Source of the DNA: Opitutaceae bacterium
GTDB lineage: Bacteria > Verrucomicrobiota > Verrucomicrobiia > Opitutales > Opitutaceae
Reading direction: 5' to 3'
DNA: 64,000 nt
NCBI GenBank assembly: GCA_028284385.1
Contig: JANQRT010000060.1
Location: 432,915-496,914 of the forward strand
Position numbers and translations under genes: made by a program
Part shown: positions 45,713 through 53,233 of the stretch, in pieces
How the letters are laid out: each line of letters begins with the position of its first letter
Numbering within the stretch: the stretch's first letter is position 1
Notes under the pieces: generated by a model
Databases searched by the model: none
Seen by the model: the letters and a program-made list of their open reading frames with translations, nothing else
What the model was told of the DNA's origin: nothing

Positions 45713-47041
45713 ATGTCTTCCCAACAATCCTCACCTCCAGAAAATGGCGATACAGTCCAAATAAAGCTTTTAGTAGGGTCTGCCGCTGAAGCGGTTAAAA
45801 CGATCAAGCAGAAATTCGGCGACAATGCTAAGGTGCTGTCCGTAAAGCAGGTAGAAGCTGAGGGTTTGCGTCGTCTTATCCAAAAGCCGAGATTGGAAGT
45901 GGTCGTTCAAGCTACTCGTGCGAGTATAATTTCTGCGGATACGATTGAGAAAATCGAGAATCCCTCCCCGCCGGTTGAGGTTTCTCCAGGCGATTCAAGT
46001 GAGAAAAATTCCGGCGACCTGATTTCCAAGCCAGCCGAAGAGCCGCAACTTGAATCCGAGACCAAAGACTCTCCTATCGCGAACGTGTACGCCAAAAGCG
46101 ATCGGAGTTCGAGAGGATATTTTGAAGGTATCGATGGGCAAACTGAATCGGAAGAGGTACCCACATCCGCTGGACCTTTAGGAAGCGCGGCGAATCCAGT
46201 CAAGCGAGGGACGCTCGAAGTCGTCAAGCGAGCTGTATCCATGCTTAAAGCGCTGGGACTTGAAGATTCCCTAATAGAGCGCATTCGTTATGAGCTCGAT
46301 TTTCAAAACCTGGGCAAGATGCCTGCTGTTGATCTGTATAGTCGCATTTGCGATTGGCTGCATAAGCAAGTTCCGGATACGCGTGAGGAGAATCTTGGTA
46401 TCAGAAGAGCGTTTATCGGTACGAGTGGATCGGGCAAGACCTCCGCTTTGTGCAAATCGCTTTCCGCGGAAGTCTTTATCAACAAGCGTTCTCCTAGCGT
46501 TTTAAAGATCGACTCGAGTCTCCCCAATCCATCGGATGGCCTTGAGGCCTTTTGCGAAATAGTAGGCTCTCCGATGTGCCGTTCGTTTGAAGAGCTAGGC
46601 GAGATTTCCGAGCAGCGTCCTTTGTTTATCGATACGCCTGGCTTGGATCTTGATAATCAGGGTTCCATTGATCTATTGAAAGCCCAACTCGACGCCCTTG
46701 AAACGACTGAGCGTATCCTGGTTTTGAATGCGGCCTATGAAGCTGAAGTCATCTTGGAATCGATGGCAGTCGGCGAACGAATAGGGGCCACCCACCTCGT
46801 TTTTACCCATCTCGATGAAACTCGCCGAGTTGGCAAGCTTTGGAAGTACGTCTTATCGGATCGAGTAAAACCATTGTTTTTGAGCCATGGGCCCAACCCG
46901 GCTGGAGACTACACTGTCGATTGCTTCAGCTATTTGCTGCAGCGAACATTTCCTCATGGCAGCCTGCTTCCTGAGGCGGCTACTGAAAATGAGGGTCTTA
47001 CTGAAAGCGCGAAGCGCGAAGAGGAGCTGGCCGAGTTATGA
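45713..47041 (+). CDS. flhF: FlhF-like SRP-type GTPase with altered nucleotide motifs
   Basis: FlhF places flagella at a cell pole. The N-terminal segment (AAEAVKTIKQKFGDNAKVLSVKQV) matches the FlhF B domain, residues about 65-160 are a low-complexity linker, and the rest is an NG-domain with G1 GTSGSGKT (about 240), G3 DTPG and G4 THLDET. Three departures from the family are visible: THLD in place of TKLD, loss of the DTxRxxAxxQL insertion-box signature (the position reads KIDSSLPNPSDGLEAF), and DTPG for DTAG. GTP hydrolysis may therefore be weak or absent. The position after flhA is standard; flhG is missing from its usual place next to it. Confidence 0.85.
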   Translation: MSSQQSSPPENGDTVQIKLLVGSAAEAVKTIKQKFGDNAKVLSVKQVEAEGLRRLIQKPRLEVVVQATRASIISADTIEKIENPSPPVEVSPGDSSEKNSGDLISKPAEEPQLESETKDSPIANVYAKSDRSSRGYFEGIDGQTESEEVPTSAGPLGSAANPVKRGTLEVVKRAVSMLKALGLEDSLIERIRYELDFQNLGKMPAVDLYSRICDWLHKQVPDTREENLGIRRAFIGTSGSGKTSALCKSLSAEVFINKRSPSVLKIDSSLPNPSDGLEAFCEIVGSPMCRSFEELGEISEQRPLFIDTPGLDLDNQGSIDLLKAQLDALETTERILVLNAAYEAEVILESMAVGERIGATHLVFTHLDETRRVGKLWKYVLSDRVKPLFLSHGPNPAGDYTVDCFSYLLQRTFPHGSLLPEAATENEGLTESAKREEELAEL

Positions 47042-47310
47042 AGTTTGGGCTGCTATTGGGAGGCCTGATCGGCTTCATCGCCGTCTTTGTGATAGCTTTG
47101 CTGGTCGGCAAGGATCTTTTGACGGCTTTGATTCAAGCCTGCATTGGGAGTGTAGGCCTTGGAATGCTATTTCGTTGGGTGGGAAGAATTTGGATAAGGA
47201 ATGTCAAACAAATGCTCATGGAGAAGCAGCAGGCTGCAGTAGCAATGATGGCCGAAGCGGAAGAGCGAAAACAGCAAGATGCTAAAGAGCAAGTGACAAA
47301 ACCCGTATAG
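47038..47310 (+). CDS. Small two-helix membrane protein of unknown function
   Basis: The 90-residue product has two hydrophobic segments (KFGLLLGGLIGFIAVFVIALLVG and LIQACIGSVGLGMLFRWVGRI) joined by a short loop, then a charged helical C-terminus rich in Lys, Glu and Gln that likely lies in the cytosol. It overlaps flhF by four bases and precedes fliA, the place where flhG is found in many genomes. It is not related to flhG. Co-transcription suggests a flagellar role, but I do not recognise a family. Confidence 0.7.
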   Translation: MKFGLLLGGLIGFIAVFVIALLVGKDLLTALIQACIGSVGLGMLFRWVGRIWIRNVKQMLMEKQQAAVAMMAEAEERKQQDAKEQVTKPV

Positions 47311-47324
47311 GTACCTAATACGCA

Positions 47325-48131
47325 ATGAACGAGACGATAACTAAGAGCAGGAGAAAACCATCGAAGGCGGCTAAAGCGAATGTCGCTAAAGTTTACGCTA
47401 AAAGCGACTCGAAGCCTCCGGTGCAGCAGGAAGAGCTCTTCGAAACCTATCTTCCCCTGGTTAAATCGATAGTCGCCCGCATTAAGATAAATCTTCCCCC
47501 TCACATTGATGAGCAGGATCTCAACAGCGTCGGAATCACTGGATTGATCAACGCTTTAAAGAAGTACGATCCCGTGCAGAAAAAGTCTTTCGGCTCCTAT
47601 GCCGCTATGCGTATTCGCGGGGCTATCCTTGACGAGCTGCGCCGTATGGACTGGATGCCGCGCAATGCCCGCACGAATTTCAAGAAATTGCGCAAGACGA
47701 TTGAAGAGCTGGAACAGAAGCTCGGTCGCCCTGCCAAGGAAGAGGAAATAAGAGAAGAGATGGGGCTTTCCCACAAGGAATACGAGCAGCTCATGGCCGA
47801 GGTCCGTCCGGTTAGCTTCCTTCCCCTCGACAATGCTTCCGCTAATACAGATGACTCGGAATCGACCGATCTTTACGAGATAATCCCCGACGAGGGCCTT
47901 GTCCCAGTCACCTCCAAGATGGAGAAGGACGAGCTGACTCAGCTAGTGGCGGAAAGAATCAATCAACTGCCTGAAGTTCCTAGGAAAGTGCTAGCCATGT
48001 ATTATTTCCAGGACATGCGTTTGGCGGAAATCGCTGAGGTCTTCAGCCTCACCGAATCTCGAATCTGTCAGATTCATTCCCAAGCCATCATAAGTTTGCG
48101 CAGCTACATCACGAGCGTGATGCATAAGTAA
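47325..48131 (+). CDS. fliA: RNA polymerase sigma factor FliA (sigma28)
   Basis: FliA directs RNA polymerase to late flagellar genes. The 268 residues have an unusual basic N-terminal extension of about 40 residues (KSRRKPSKAAKANVAKVYAKSD), then sigma region 2 (YLPLVKSIVARIKINLP, QDLNSVGITGLINALKKYD, KSFGSYAAMRIRGAILDELRRMDWMPR), region 3 and region 4 (QLPEVPRKVLAMYYFQDMRLAEIAEVFSLTESRICQIHSQA). No FlgM anti-sigma gene is seen in the window. FliA-like promoter sites exist before motA directly downstream and before the acidic membrane protein gene at 14133. Confidence 0.95.
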   Translation: MNETITKSRRKPSKAAKANVAKVYAKSDSKPPVQQEELFETYLPLVKSIVARIKINLPPHIDEQDLNSVGITGLINALKKYDPVQKKSFGSYAAMRIRGAILDELRRMDWMPRNARTNFKKLRKTIEELEQKLGRPAKEEEIREEMGLSHKEYEQLMAEVRPVSFLPLDNASANTDDSESTDLYEIIPDEGLVPVTSKMEKDELTQLVAERINQLPEVPRKVLAMYYFQDMRLAEIAEVFSLTESRICQIHSQAIISLRSYITSVMHK

Positions 48132-48149
48132 ATTCCGCGCTTTCCTGAG

Positions 48150-48176
48150 TAAAGTTCGCCGGAAGTAGACCGATAC
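48150..48176 (+). promoter_or_regulatory. Candidate FliA (sigma28) promoter for motA-motB
   Basis: TAAAGTTC (48150-48157), an exact 11-base spacer, then ACCGATAC (48169-48176), against TAAAGTTT-N11-GCCGATAA: 7/8 and 6/8 matches. The start of transcription would lie about 10 bases before ATG 48192. Stator genes are usual FliA targets. Confidence 0.7.
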
Positions 48177-48191
48177 AATCATCGGTACACC

Positions 48192-49055
48192 ATGTTTGTA
48201 ATTATCGGATATCTTGTCGTTCTCGGCGCAACGGTCGTGGCCTTCACTATGGCTGGGGGAAGCCTAATTCTTCTCTACCATCCGGCTGAAGTCGTTGCTA
48301 TTGGCGGGATCACGCTTGGTGTCGCTCTCGTCTCCGCCCCAAAAGATGTCTTGATGAAAACATTCCAGGCAGTGATGGGAGCTTTTAAGGGGAGCGGTCC
48401 TAGCAAAGACGATTATCTGGACCTGATGAAGATTCTCTACGAGCTATTCATGCTGGGACGTCGGAATGGACTTCTCGCTCTTGACGAACATGTAAGCGCT
48501 CCGGAATCGAGTTCCATCTTTCAGAACTATCCGAAATTTCTTGGAGACGAAGAGAAAGTAACCTTCCTTTGCTCGGCTTTACGTCCGATCATTGACGGCA
48601 AGATTAAGCCTGACCAGTTGGAGCCTTTGTTGAAGGCGGAAATCGATGCTAAGAAACACTCGGCTCACGGGCCCATCAATGTGCTGCATCTTCTTGGCGA
48701 CTCGCTTCCTGGTATTGGAATCGTTGCGGCTGTTATGGGTATTATCTTGACCATGAGTTACATCGATCAGGGTCCTGCTGTCATCGGTCAAAAGGTCGCT
48801 GCCGCTTTGAGCGGTACTTTCTTTGGAATTTTCGCTGCTTACGGCTTTATTAATCCTCTTACGAATCTGATCGAATTCGGCAACGAGGCTGAGGAAGCTT
48901 ATTACATTTGCATGTCTCGAGCCATTGGCGCGTTCGCTCGCGGCCTTGCTCCGATCATGGCTGTCGAACTTGCTCGTCGCAGTCTTGAAAGCAGCCTGGT
49001 CCCTGGCGCTGACGACCTTGAGAATATTTTAAAGTCCAGCACTAGCGGAGGCTAG
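48192..49055 (+). CDS. motA: Flagellar stator protein MotA
   Basis: Proton-channel stator subunit in the inner membrane. In 287 residues there are four hydrophobic segments in the usual order (FVIIGYLVVLGATVVAFTMAGG; AVVAIGGITLGVAL-like; the pair at about 165-205 with GDSLPGIGIVAAVMGIILTMSY and VAAALSGTFFGIFAAYGFINPL). The cytosolic loop (about 70-160) carries the FliG-facing charged helices. It is 14 bases upstream of motB and has a FliA-type promoter. Its coupling ion (proton or sodium) cannot be read. Confidence 0.96.
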   Translation: MFVIIGYLVVLGATVVAFTMAGGSLILLYHPAEVVAIGGITLGVALVSAPKDVLMKTFQAVMGAFKGSGPSKDDYLDLMKILYELFMLGRRNGLLALDEHVSAPESSSIFQNYPKFLGDEEKVTFLCSALRPIIDGKIKPDQLEPLLKAEIDAKKHSAHGPINVLHLLGDSLPGIGIVAAVMGIILTMSYIDQGPAVIGQKVAAALSGTFFGIFAAYGFINPLTNLIEFGNEAEEAYYICMSRAIGAFARGLAPIMAVELARRSLESSLVPGADDLENILKSSTSGG

Positions 49056-49069
49056 GAAAGGAAACTGAA

Positions 49070-49825
49070 ATGGCTGGCATGAAAGCTCATCACGGCGGGG
49101 CCTGGAAGGTGGCTTACGCGGATTTCGTCACTGCGATGATGGCTCTTTTCATGGTGCTTTGGCTCGTATCCCAGAGGCCTGACCTAGCCGAACCAATGGC
49201 AAAATTTTTCCAAGATCCTTATAACACGCCGTTGGATAACTCTATGGGCTTACTCGACAGCGAGGGCAACGGAGAGGGCAATTCGACCGAGGGCCAAGCA
49301 AGAGGGAAAACCGATATTTCGGATATCGGAGTGCTCTATGAAATGGCCAAGGATTTGATGCGTCTCTTGAATATCGACAAGCTCAATCCTGACGAGAGGC
49401 CTGTTGACATAGAAGTAACCAACGATGGTCTTCGTATCACCCTGTACGATCGTGACGCGCATCCATTCTTTATTGAAAATACGGCCGAGTATACTGAATG
49501 GGGTAAATTCGTGATCGAGAACATGTCCTGGCTGGTTGGCCGACATTCCTTTAAAATCCGAGTCGATGGCTATGTTTCCGACGGTTTCGAGGGCGATGGG
49601 CTAGAGTATTCCGCTTGGGAACTTTCAAGCGATCGAGCGAATGCGACCCGGCGTTACCTTGAGTACTATGGAGTTCGCGCCCAGCAGTTCGAGAGCATTA
49701 CCTCGCATGGCGACAAGAAGCCTCTGCCTTTTATCCATCCTGAAGCCGATTCAAACGATCGCGTTTCGATCAGCCTTGTTTTATCCGAGACCTTCAATAT
49801 CTATGACAGTCTAGTTGAAGAGTAG
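49070..49825 (+). CDS. motB: Flagellar stator protein MotB
   Basis: MotB anchors the stator to peptidoglycan and carries the ion-binding Asp. The 251 residues have the N-terminal helix AYADFVTAMMALFMVLWLVSQ with the critical Asp at residue 23, a plug/linker, and the OmpA-like peptidoglycan-binding domain at about 150-245 (KIRVDGYVSDG, ELSSDRANATRRYLEYYGV). The final signature is modified to ITSHGDKKPLPFIHPEADSNDRVSISL, close to the usual form with NRRVEI. It directly follows motA. Confidence 0.96.
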   Translation: MAGMKAHHGGAWKVAYADFVTAMMALFMVLWLVSQRPDLAEPMAKFFQDPYNTPLDNSMGLLDSEGNGEGNSTEGQARGKTDISDIGVLYEMAKDLMRLLNIDKLNPDERPVDIEVTNDGLRITLYDRDAHPFFIENTAEYTEWGKFVIENMSWLVGRHSFKIRVDGYVSDGFEGDGLEYSAWELSSDRANATRRYLEYYGVRAQQFESITSHGDKKPLPFIHPEADSNDRVSISLVLSETFNIYDSLVEE

Positions 49826-49830
49826 TCTTA

Positions 49831-50091
49831 ATGGATAGCTACCTGTCAGGAAGAGAAAATTTGGGAGATACGCCCAAGCCTAAGGAAGAGCCGAATCTCT
49901 TGCCTCCCCAAGCTTTGGAAAAGCTTGAGCCTCCCGAGAATCCTGAGGCTCGCCTCGAGGAAGAAGACGGTACGGAAGGAAGCAAGGTCCAGTACATTAC
50001 TGAAGATGGACGGGTTACGAAGATTGTTGTTACCTGCAACTGCGGTCAGGTGACTGAGATTGACTGTCAGTACAGCGACGACATTTCCTGA
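49831..50091 (+). CDS. Small CxC protein of unknown function
   Basis: The 86-residue product has a Pro/Glu-rich, probably disordered first half and a compact beta-like end with two or three cysteines (VVTCNCGQVTEIDCQYS), which could bind metal. No signal peptide or membrane segment is visible. It starts six bases after motB, so it is probably expressed with the stator. I do not recognise a family; its placement between motB and flgF suggests a motor- or rod-related task. Confidence 0.6.
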   Translation: MDSYLSGRENLGDTPKPKEEPNLLPPQALEKLEPPENPEARLEEEDGTEGSKVQYITEDGRVTKIVVTCNCGQVTEIDCQYSDDIS

Positions 50092-50181
50092 GGCGAAATT
50101 GCTGCCGTCTCTAGGAGGGTAAATCCTGCCTACTGAATGTCGTTTGTCGATAACCTACTGATAGAAAATAGTTTATGAGTC

Positions 50182-50197
50182 TGGCATATGGGCTGCT
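50182..50197 (+). promoter_or_regulatory. Candidate sigma54 (-24/-12) promoter before flgF
   Basis: TGGCATATGGGCTGCT has GG (50183-50184) and GC (50195-50196) exactly 10 bases apart, matching TGGCAY-N5-YTGCT. Together with the following TAGC, the -12 half is identical in TGCTTAGC to the site before flgB. Transcription would begin only a few bases before ATG 50212. Confidence 0.5.
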
Positions 50198-50211
50198 TAG
50201 CATATGCCCAA

Positions 50212-50964
50212 ATGCTCGAAGGTATTTATCAGAATGCGGCTTCCATGTCCGGTCTACAGCACTGGAACGATGCGATTGCCCAGAATATCGCCCAGTCCTC
50301 TGCTCCAGGATACAAGAAGGCGATTCTTTCCTTCGAAGGAGCGGATACGGGTTTAGTTGGCTACAAGAATACTTTTGAAGATGTCATGTATCGGCAGTCG
50401 ATTGCCGCTGGTACTAAAGGAAGCGTCGATTTTTCGCCGGGTCCCATTCGGGTCACTAACGATCAATTCGATTTTGCCATCGAGGGTAAAGGATTCTTCG
50501 AGCTGAGAACCCCCGAGGGCGAATTCGTCTATACGCGAGATGGCGAGTTCAAGTCGAACGATAAGGGCGAATTGGTGAGCAAGCAGGGCTATCATGTGAT
50601 GTCGGACGATCGTACTATCATCCAATTGATTCCGGATGGCGGTGAACTAACGGCGGACATCGATGGTACGGTTCGCCAAGGAGGTCAGAAGATTGCCAAC
50701 ATGGGCTTGCGCGACCTTGACGATTACAGCCGCATGGTTCGTTCGCACGGTGGATTTATCGTTCCTGATGGCGGAGAGATCGGGGCTCCCCATACCAATA
50801 CGATTCTGCGTCACGGTTCTCTAGAGGACAGTAACGTTTCGGCCACTCACGAGATGATCAATCTGATCAACGTTTCTCGAGCTTTCCAGATAAATCAGAA
50901 GGTCATTCAAAACCAGGACCAGCTCATCGAGCGAGCCATTCGACACCTGGGCGGTCATCTCTAG
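50212..50964 (+). CDS. flgF: Flagellar basal-body rod protein FlgF
   Basis: FlgF is the proximal rod subunit made together with FlgG. I choose ATG 50212 (MLEGIYQNAASMSGLQ), which fits the family and leaves a sigma54-like site intact; the longer frame from 50188 would include it. The 250 residues show NIAQSSAPGYKK (in place of N-x-x-N), the FAIEGKGFFELRTPEGEFVYTRDGEF flgG-type core and the C-terminal ISNVSATHEMINLINVSRAFQINQKV-type motif. flgG follows 27 bases later. Confidence 0.92.
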   Translation: MLEGIYQNAASMSGLQHWNDAIAQNIAQSSAPGYKKAILSFEGADTGLVGYKNTFEDVMYRQSIAAGTKGSVDFSPGPIRVTNDQFDFAIEGKGFFELRTPEGEFVYTRDGEFKSNDKGELVSKQGYHVMSDDRTIIQLIPDGGELTADIDGTVRQGGQKIANMGLRDLDDYSRMVRSHGGFIVPDGGEIGAPHTNTILRHGSLEDSNVSATHEMINLINVSRAFQINQKVIQNQDQLIERAIRHLGGHL

Positions 50965-50991
50965 TAATCAATTTTCTAATACGAAAGAGTT

Positions 50992-51771
50992 ATGAGTATC
51001 TCACTATATTCGGCGGCGAGCGGCATGGAGGCTCAACAGACGAACCTGAACGTCATCTCCAACAATATCGCGAACGTTAGCACACATGGCTTCAAGAAGA
51101 GCAAGGTGGAGTTTCAGGACATGTTCTACCAAGTGCCAAAGACGGTGGGATCAGACGCTGGTGGAAATCTCCTGCCAACCGGCATTCAGGTTGGTAGTGG
51201 CACCCAAGTCGTTTCTACAGCCAAAGTCTTTACGCCAGGTCAGGTTACGGAGACTGGAGCGAATATGGATATCGCCATTATTGGCGATGGCTGGATCAAG
51301 GTTCAGGATGCGAATTCAGATTTTCTATACACTCGTGATGGAGCTCTTAAAGTCGGCCCTGATGGACAGGTTCTTACAAGTTCGGGTCTGACGGTTGTCG
51401 GTTTCCCTGCGGTTCCAAACGGCACTACGGAAATCACTATCAATGAAAGCGGTGGCATCACGTATTCAAATGGCGTAGACGAGCTCGGACAAGGAGTGCT
51501 CACCCTTTCTCGCTTCAATAACCAGGCGGGACTCAAGGCGATAGGCGGCAATCTTTTCCGCGAAACCGAGGCCAGCGGTACCGTGCAAGATGGCACTCCA
51601 GGCACTCCAGGATATGGAGTGATCCAGCAAGGCTTTTTGGAAACATCCAATGTGAATATCGTAGAGGAGATGGTTAATATGATTCTCGCTCAGCGAGCTT
51701 ACGAAATCAATTCACGTTCAATTCAGACTTCCGACCAAATGATGCAGCAGGTTGGACAACTCAAACGATAA
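50992..51771 (+). CDS. flgG: Flagellar basal-body rod protein FlgG
   Basis: FlgG forms the distal rod. The 259-residue product is a canonical member: SAASGMEAQQTNLNVISNNIANVSTHGFKKSKVEFQDMFY at the start, MDIAIIGDGWIKVQ and LYTRDGALKVGPDGQVLTSSG in the core, and the C-terminal LETSNVNIVEEMVNMILAQRAYEINSRSIQTSDQMMQQVGQL. It lies between flgF and flgA in the usual order. Confidence 0.97.
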   Translation: MSISLYSAASGMEAQQTNLNVISNNIANVSTHGFKKSKVEFQDMFYQVPKTVGSDAGGNLLPTGIQVGSGTQVVSTAKVFTPGQVTETGANMDIAIIGDGWIKVQDANSDFLYTRDGALKVGPDGQVLTSSGLTVVGFPAVPNGTTEITINESGGITYSNGVDELGQGVLTLSRFNNQAGLKAIGGNLFRETEASGTVQDGTPGTPGYGVIQQGFLETSNVNIVEEMVNMILAQRAYEINSRSIQTSDQMMQQVGQLKR

Positions 51772-51782
51772 CGACTAGCGAA

Positions 51783-52601
51783 ATGAAATCTATCTGGACT
51801 GCAATTCTACTCGCCGTATCCATTTCCTGGGCTCAGGCAAATCTAGATGAAATTCTGGCTCCCTTGCCGGAACCCGAGCCTGTTGATAAAGCGGATGCAG
51901 AGAAATCCAAAAGGGCGGCTTCCAAAGAAGTTCCTCAAACCGAAGCAGCTCTTGAAACCTTCTTTCCTATTACTTCGGAAGATTTGATAGCCAGATTGGA
52001 ATCCACTTTGCATGAGCGACTAAGGCCTTCTGGAGAGCTAACGCTTTCCGCGCTGCGCGAAATGCCGGATCTTTCTAAGTACGCAAAGCCTTTCGAGGTT
52101 AAGCTGCTTTCCATCCCCAGCATGTTGAAGCGCAACGAGAATTTCCTTCTCTCGTTCAACGTCGAGAATGAAAAGGGCGTTTTAGGGCAGTGGGCCATTC
52201 CTTTCAGCGCTCGCGTTTTTAGCGATGTCTGGTACATCAATGCCCACCTGAGTAAAGGCGATGTCGCTACTCCTTCCGATTTTGAAATTAGACGCGTAGA
52301 TCTCGTTCATCAGCCTGACGCCGTTCCAGCAAATCTAGAGACGTTGTTGAGACATGAATACAGTCGCGATATTAGGCCTGGGAAAGCTCTTGTTTGGGCG
52401 GATCTTACAGAACGTTCTCTGGTGAGAGACGGAGAGTATGTCGATGTCATCGCCAGTCGAGGCCTCTTAGCCATTACGATGAGAGCTTTAGCCCGATCCA
52501 GTGGAGCCAAAGGCGATATCGTAGTCTTGAGGAATCTTGAATCCAACAAGGAGTTTTCAGGCCGCGTTACCGGCGCAAATCGTGTCGAGGTTGCATTTTA
52601 A
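51783..52601 (+). CDS. flgA: Flagellar P-ring assembly chaperone FlgA
   Basis: FlgA is a periplasmic chaperone for P-ring (FlgI) assembly. The 272 residues have a signal peptide (KSIWTAILLAVSISWAQA), a charged linker, and the C-terminal SAF/ChapFlgA domain (GDVATPSDFEIRRVDLV, RDIRPGKALVWADLT, VDVIASRGLLAITMRALARSSGAKGDIVVLRNLESNKEFSGRV). The proximal half is longer than in enteric FlgA and less conserved. Its stop overlaps an ATG of the flgH frame by one base. Confidence 0.93.
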   Translation: MKSIWTAILLAVSISWAQANLDEILAPLPEPEPVDKADAEKSKRAASKEVPQTEAALETFFPITSEDLIARLESTLHERLRPSGELTLSALREMPDLSKYAKPFEVKLLSIPSMLKRNENFLLSFNVENEKGVLGQWAIPFSARVFSDVWYINAHLSKGDVATPSDFEIRRVDLVHQPDAVPANLETLLRHEYSRDIRPGKALVWADLTERSLVRDGEYVDVIASRGLLAITMRALARSSGAKGDIVVLRNLESNKEFSGRVTGANRVEVAF

Positions 52602-52615
52602 TGAAAGGTAGATCC

Positions 52616-53224
52616 ATGCGTAACCTGATTTTGACTACAGCAACACTTATTCTCTGCGGGCAGCTTAATGCCACTTCGCTTTGGACCAAGCGCAGTGTCA
52701 ACCAGACAAGCATGTTCTCGGACAGAGTTGCTAGCCACGTAGGCGATATTCTTACCGTTGTTGTCGACGAATCCACGAGTATTAATCAGAGCTCGCAAAA
52801 GACGACCGCCGGTAGTTCGGCTATCAACGATGTCATCACGTCCTTTGTCTACGCCGGAAGTGGTTTTGGGAGGCACAATGGGGTTTTGCCTAGCGCGAAT
52901 CTTACCTCTGACGAGTCCTTTTCAGGAGCTGGTACAGTGTCTAACTCCAGCACTATCAATTCGAGAGTCACTGTAGTTATCTCCGATGTCCTTCCCAATG
53001 GAAATATGGTCATCGAAGGAGCTCGCAAGGTAGCGGCGTCAGGAGAAACCCAATACGCTGTTTTTCGCGGTATCGTACGACGCGACGATATCCTTTTTGA
53101 CAACACGGTGAGCTCTTCTCAAATCGCGAATGCTCACGTTGAATTCCTAAATAAAGGCGATATCGCCAATTCCCATAAGAAGGGATGGCTGACTAAGCTG
53201 CTCGATTTCTTTAACGTCTGGTAA
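52616..53224 (+). CDS. flgH: Flagellar L-ring protein FlgH
   Basis: FlgH forms the outer-membrane L ring. I choose ATG 52616, preceded by AAAGG at seven bases; an in-frame ATG at 52601 would add five residues. The 202-residue product has the FlgH core (FSDRVASHVGDILTVVVDESTSINQSS, FSGAGTVSNSSTINSRVTVVISDVLPNGNMVIEGARKV, and KKGWLTKLLDFF). The N-terminus LILCGQLNATS has Leu where the lipobox needs Ala, Gly or Ser before Cys, so cleavage after LNA by signal peptidase I may be more likely than lipidation, unlike enteric FlgH. Confidence 0.93.
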   Translation: MRNLILTTATLILCGQLNATSLWTKRSVNQTSMFSDRVASHVGDILTVVVDESTSINQSSQKTTAGSSAINDVITSFVYAGSGFGRHNGVLPSANLTSDESFSGAGTVSNSSTINSRVTVVISDVLPNGNMVIEGARKVAASGETQYAVFRGIVRRDDILFDNTVSSSQIANAHVEFLNKGDIANSHKKGWLTKLLDFFNVW

Positions 53225-53233
53225 TCCGAATCC

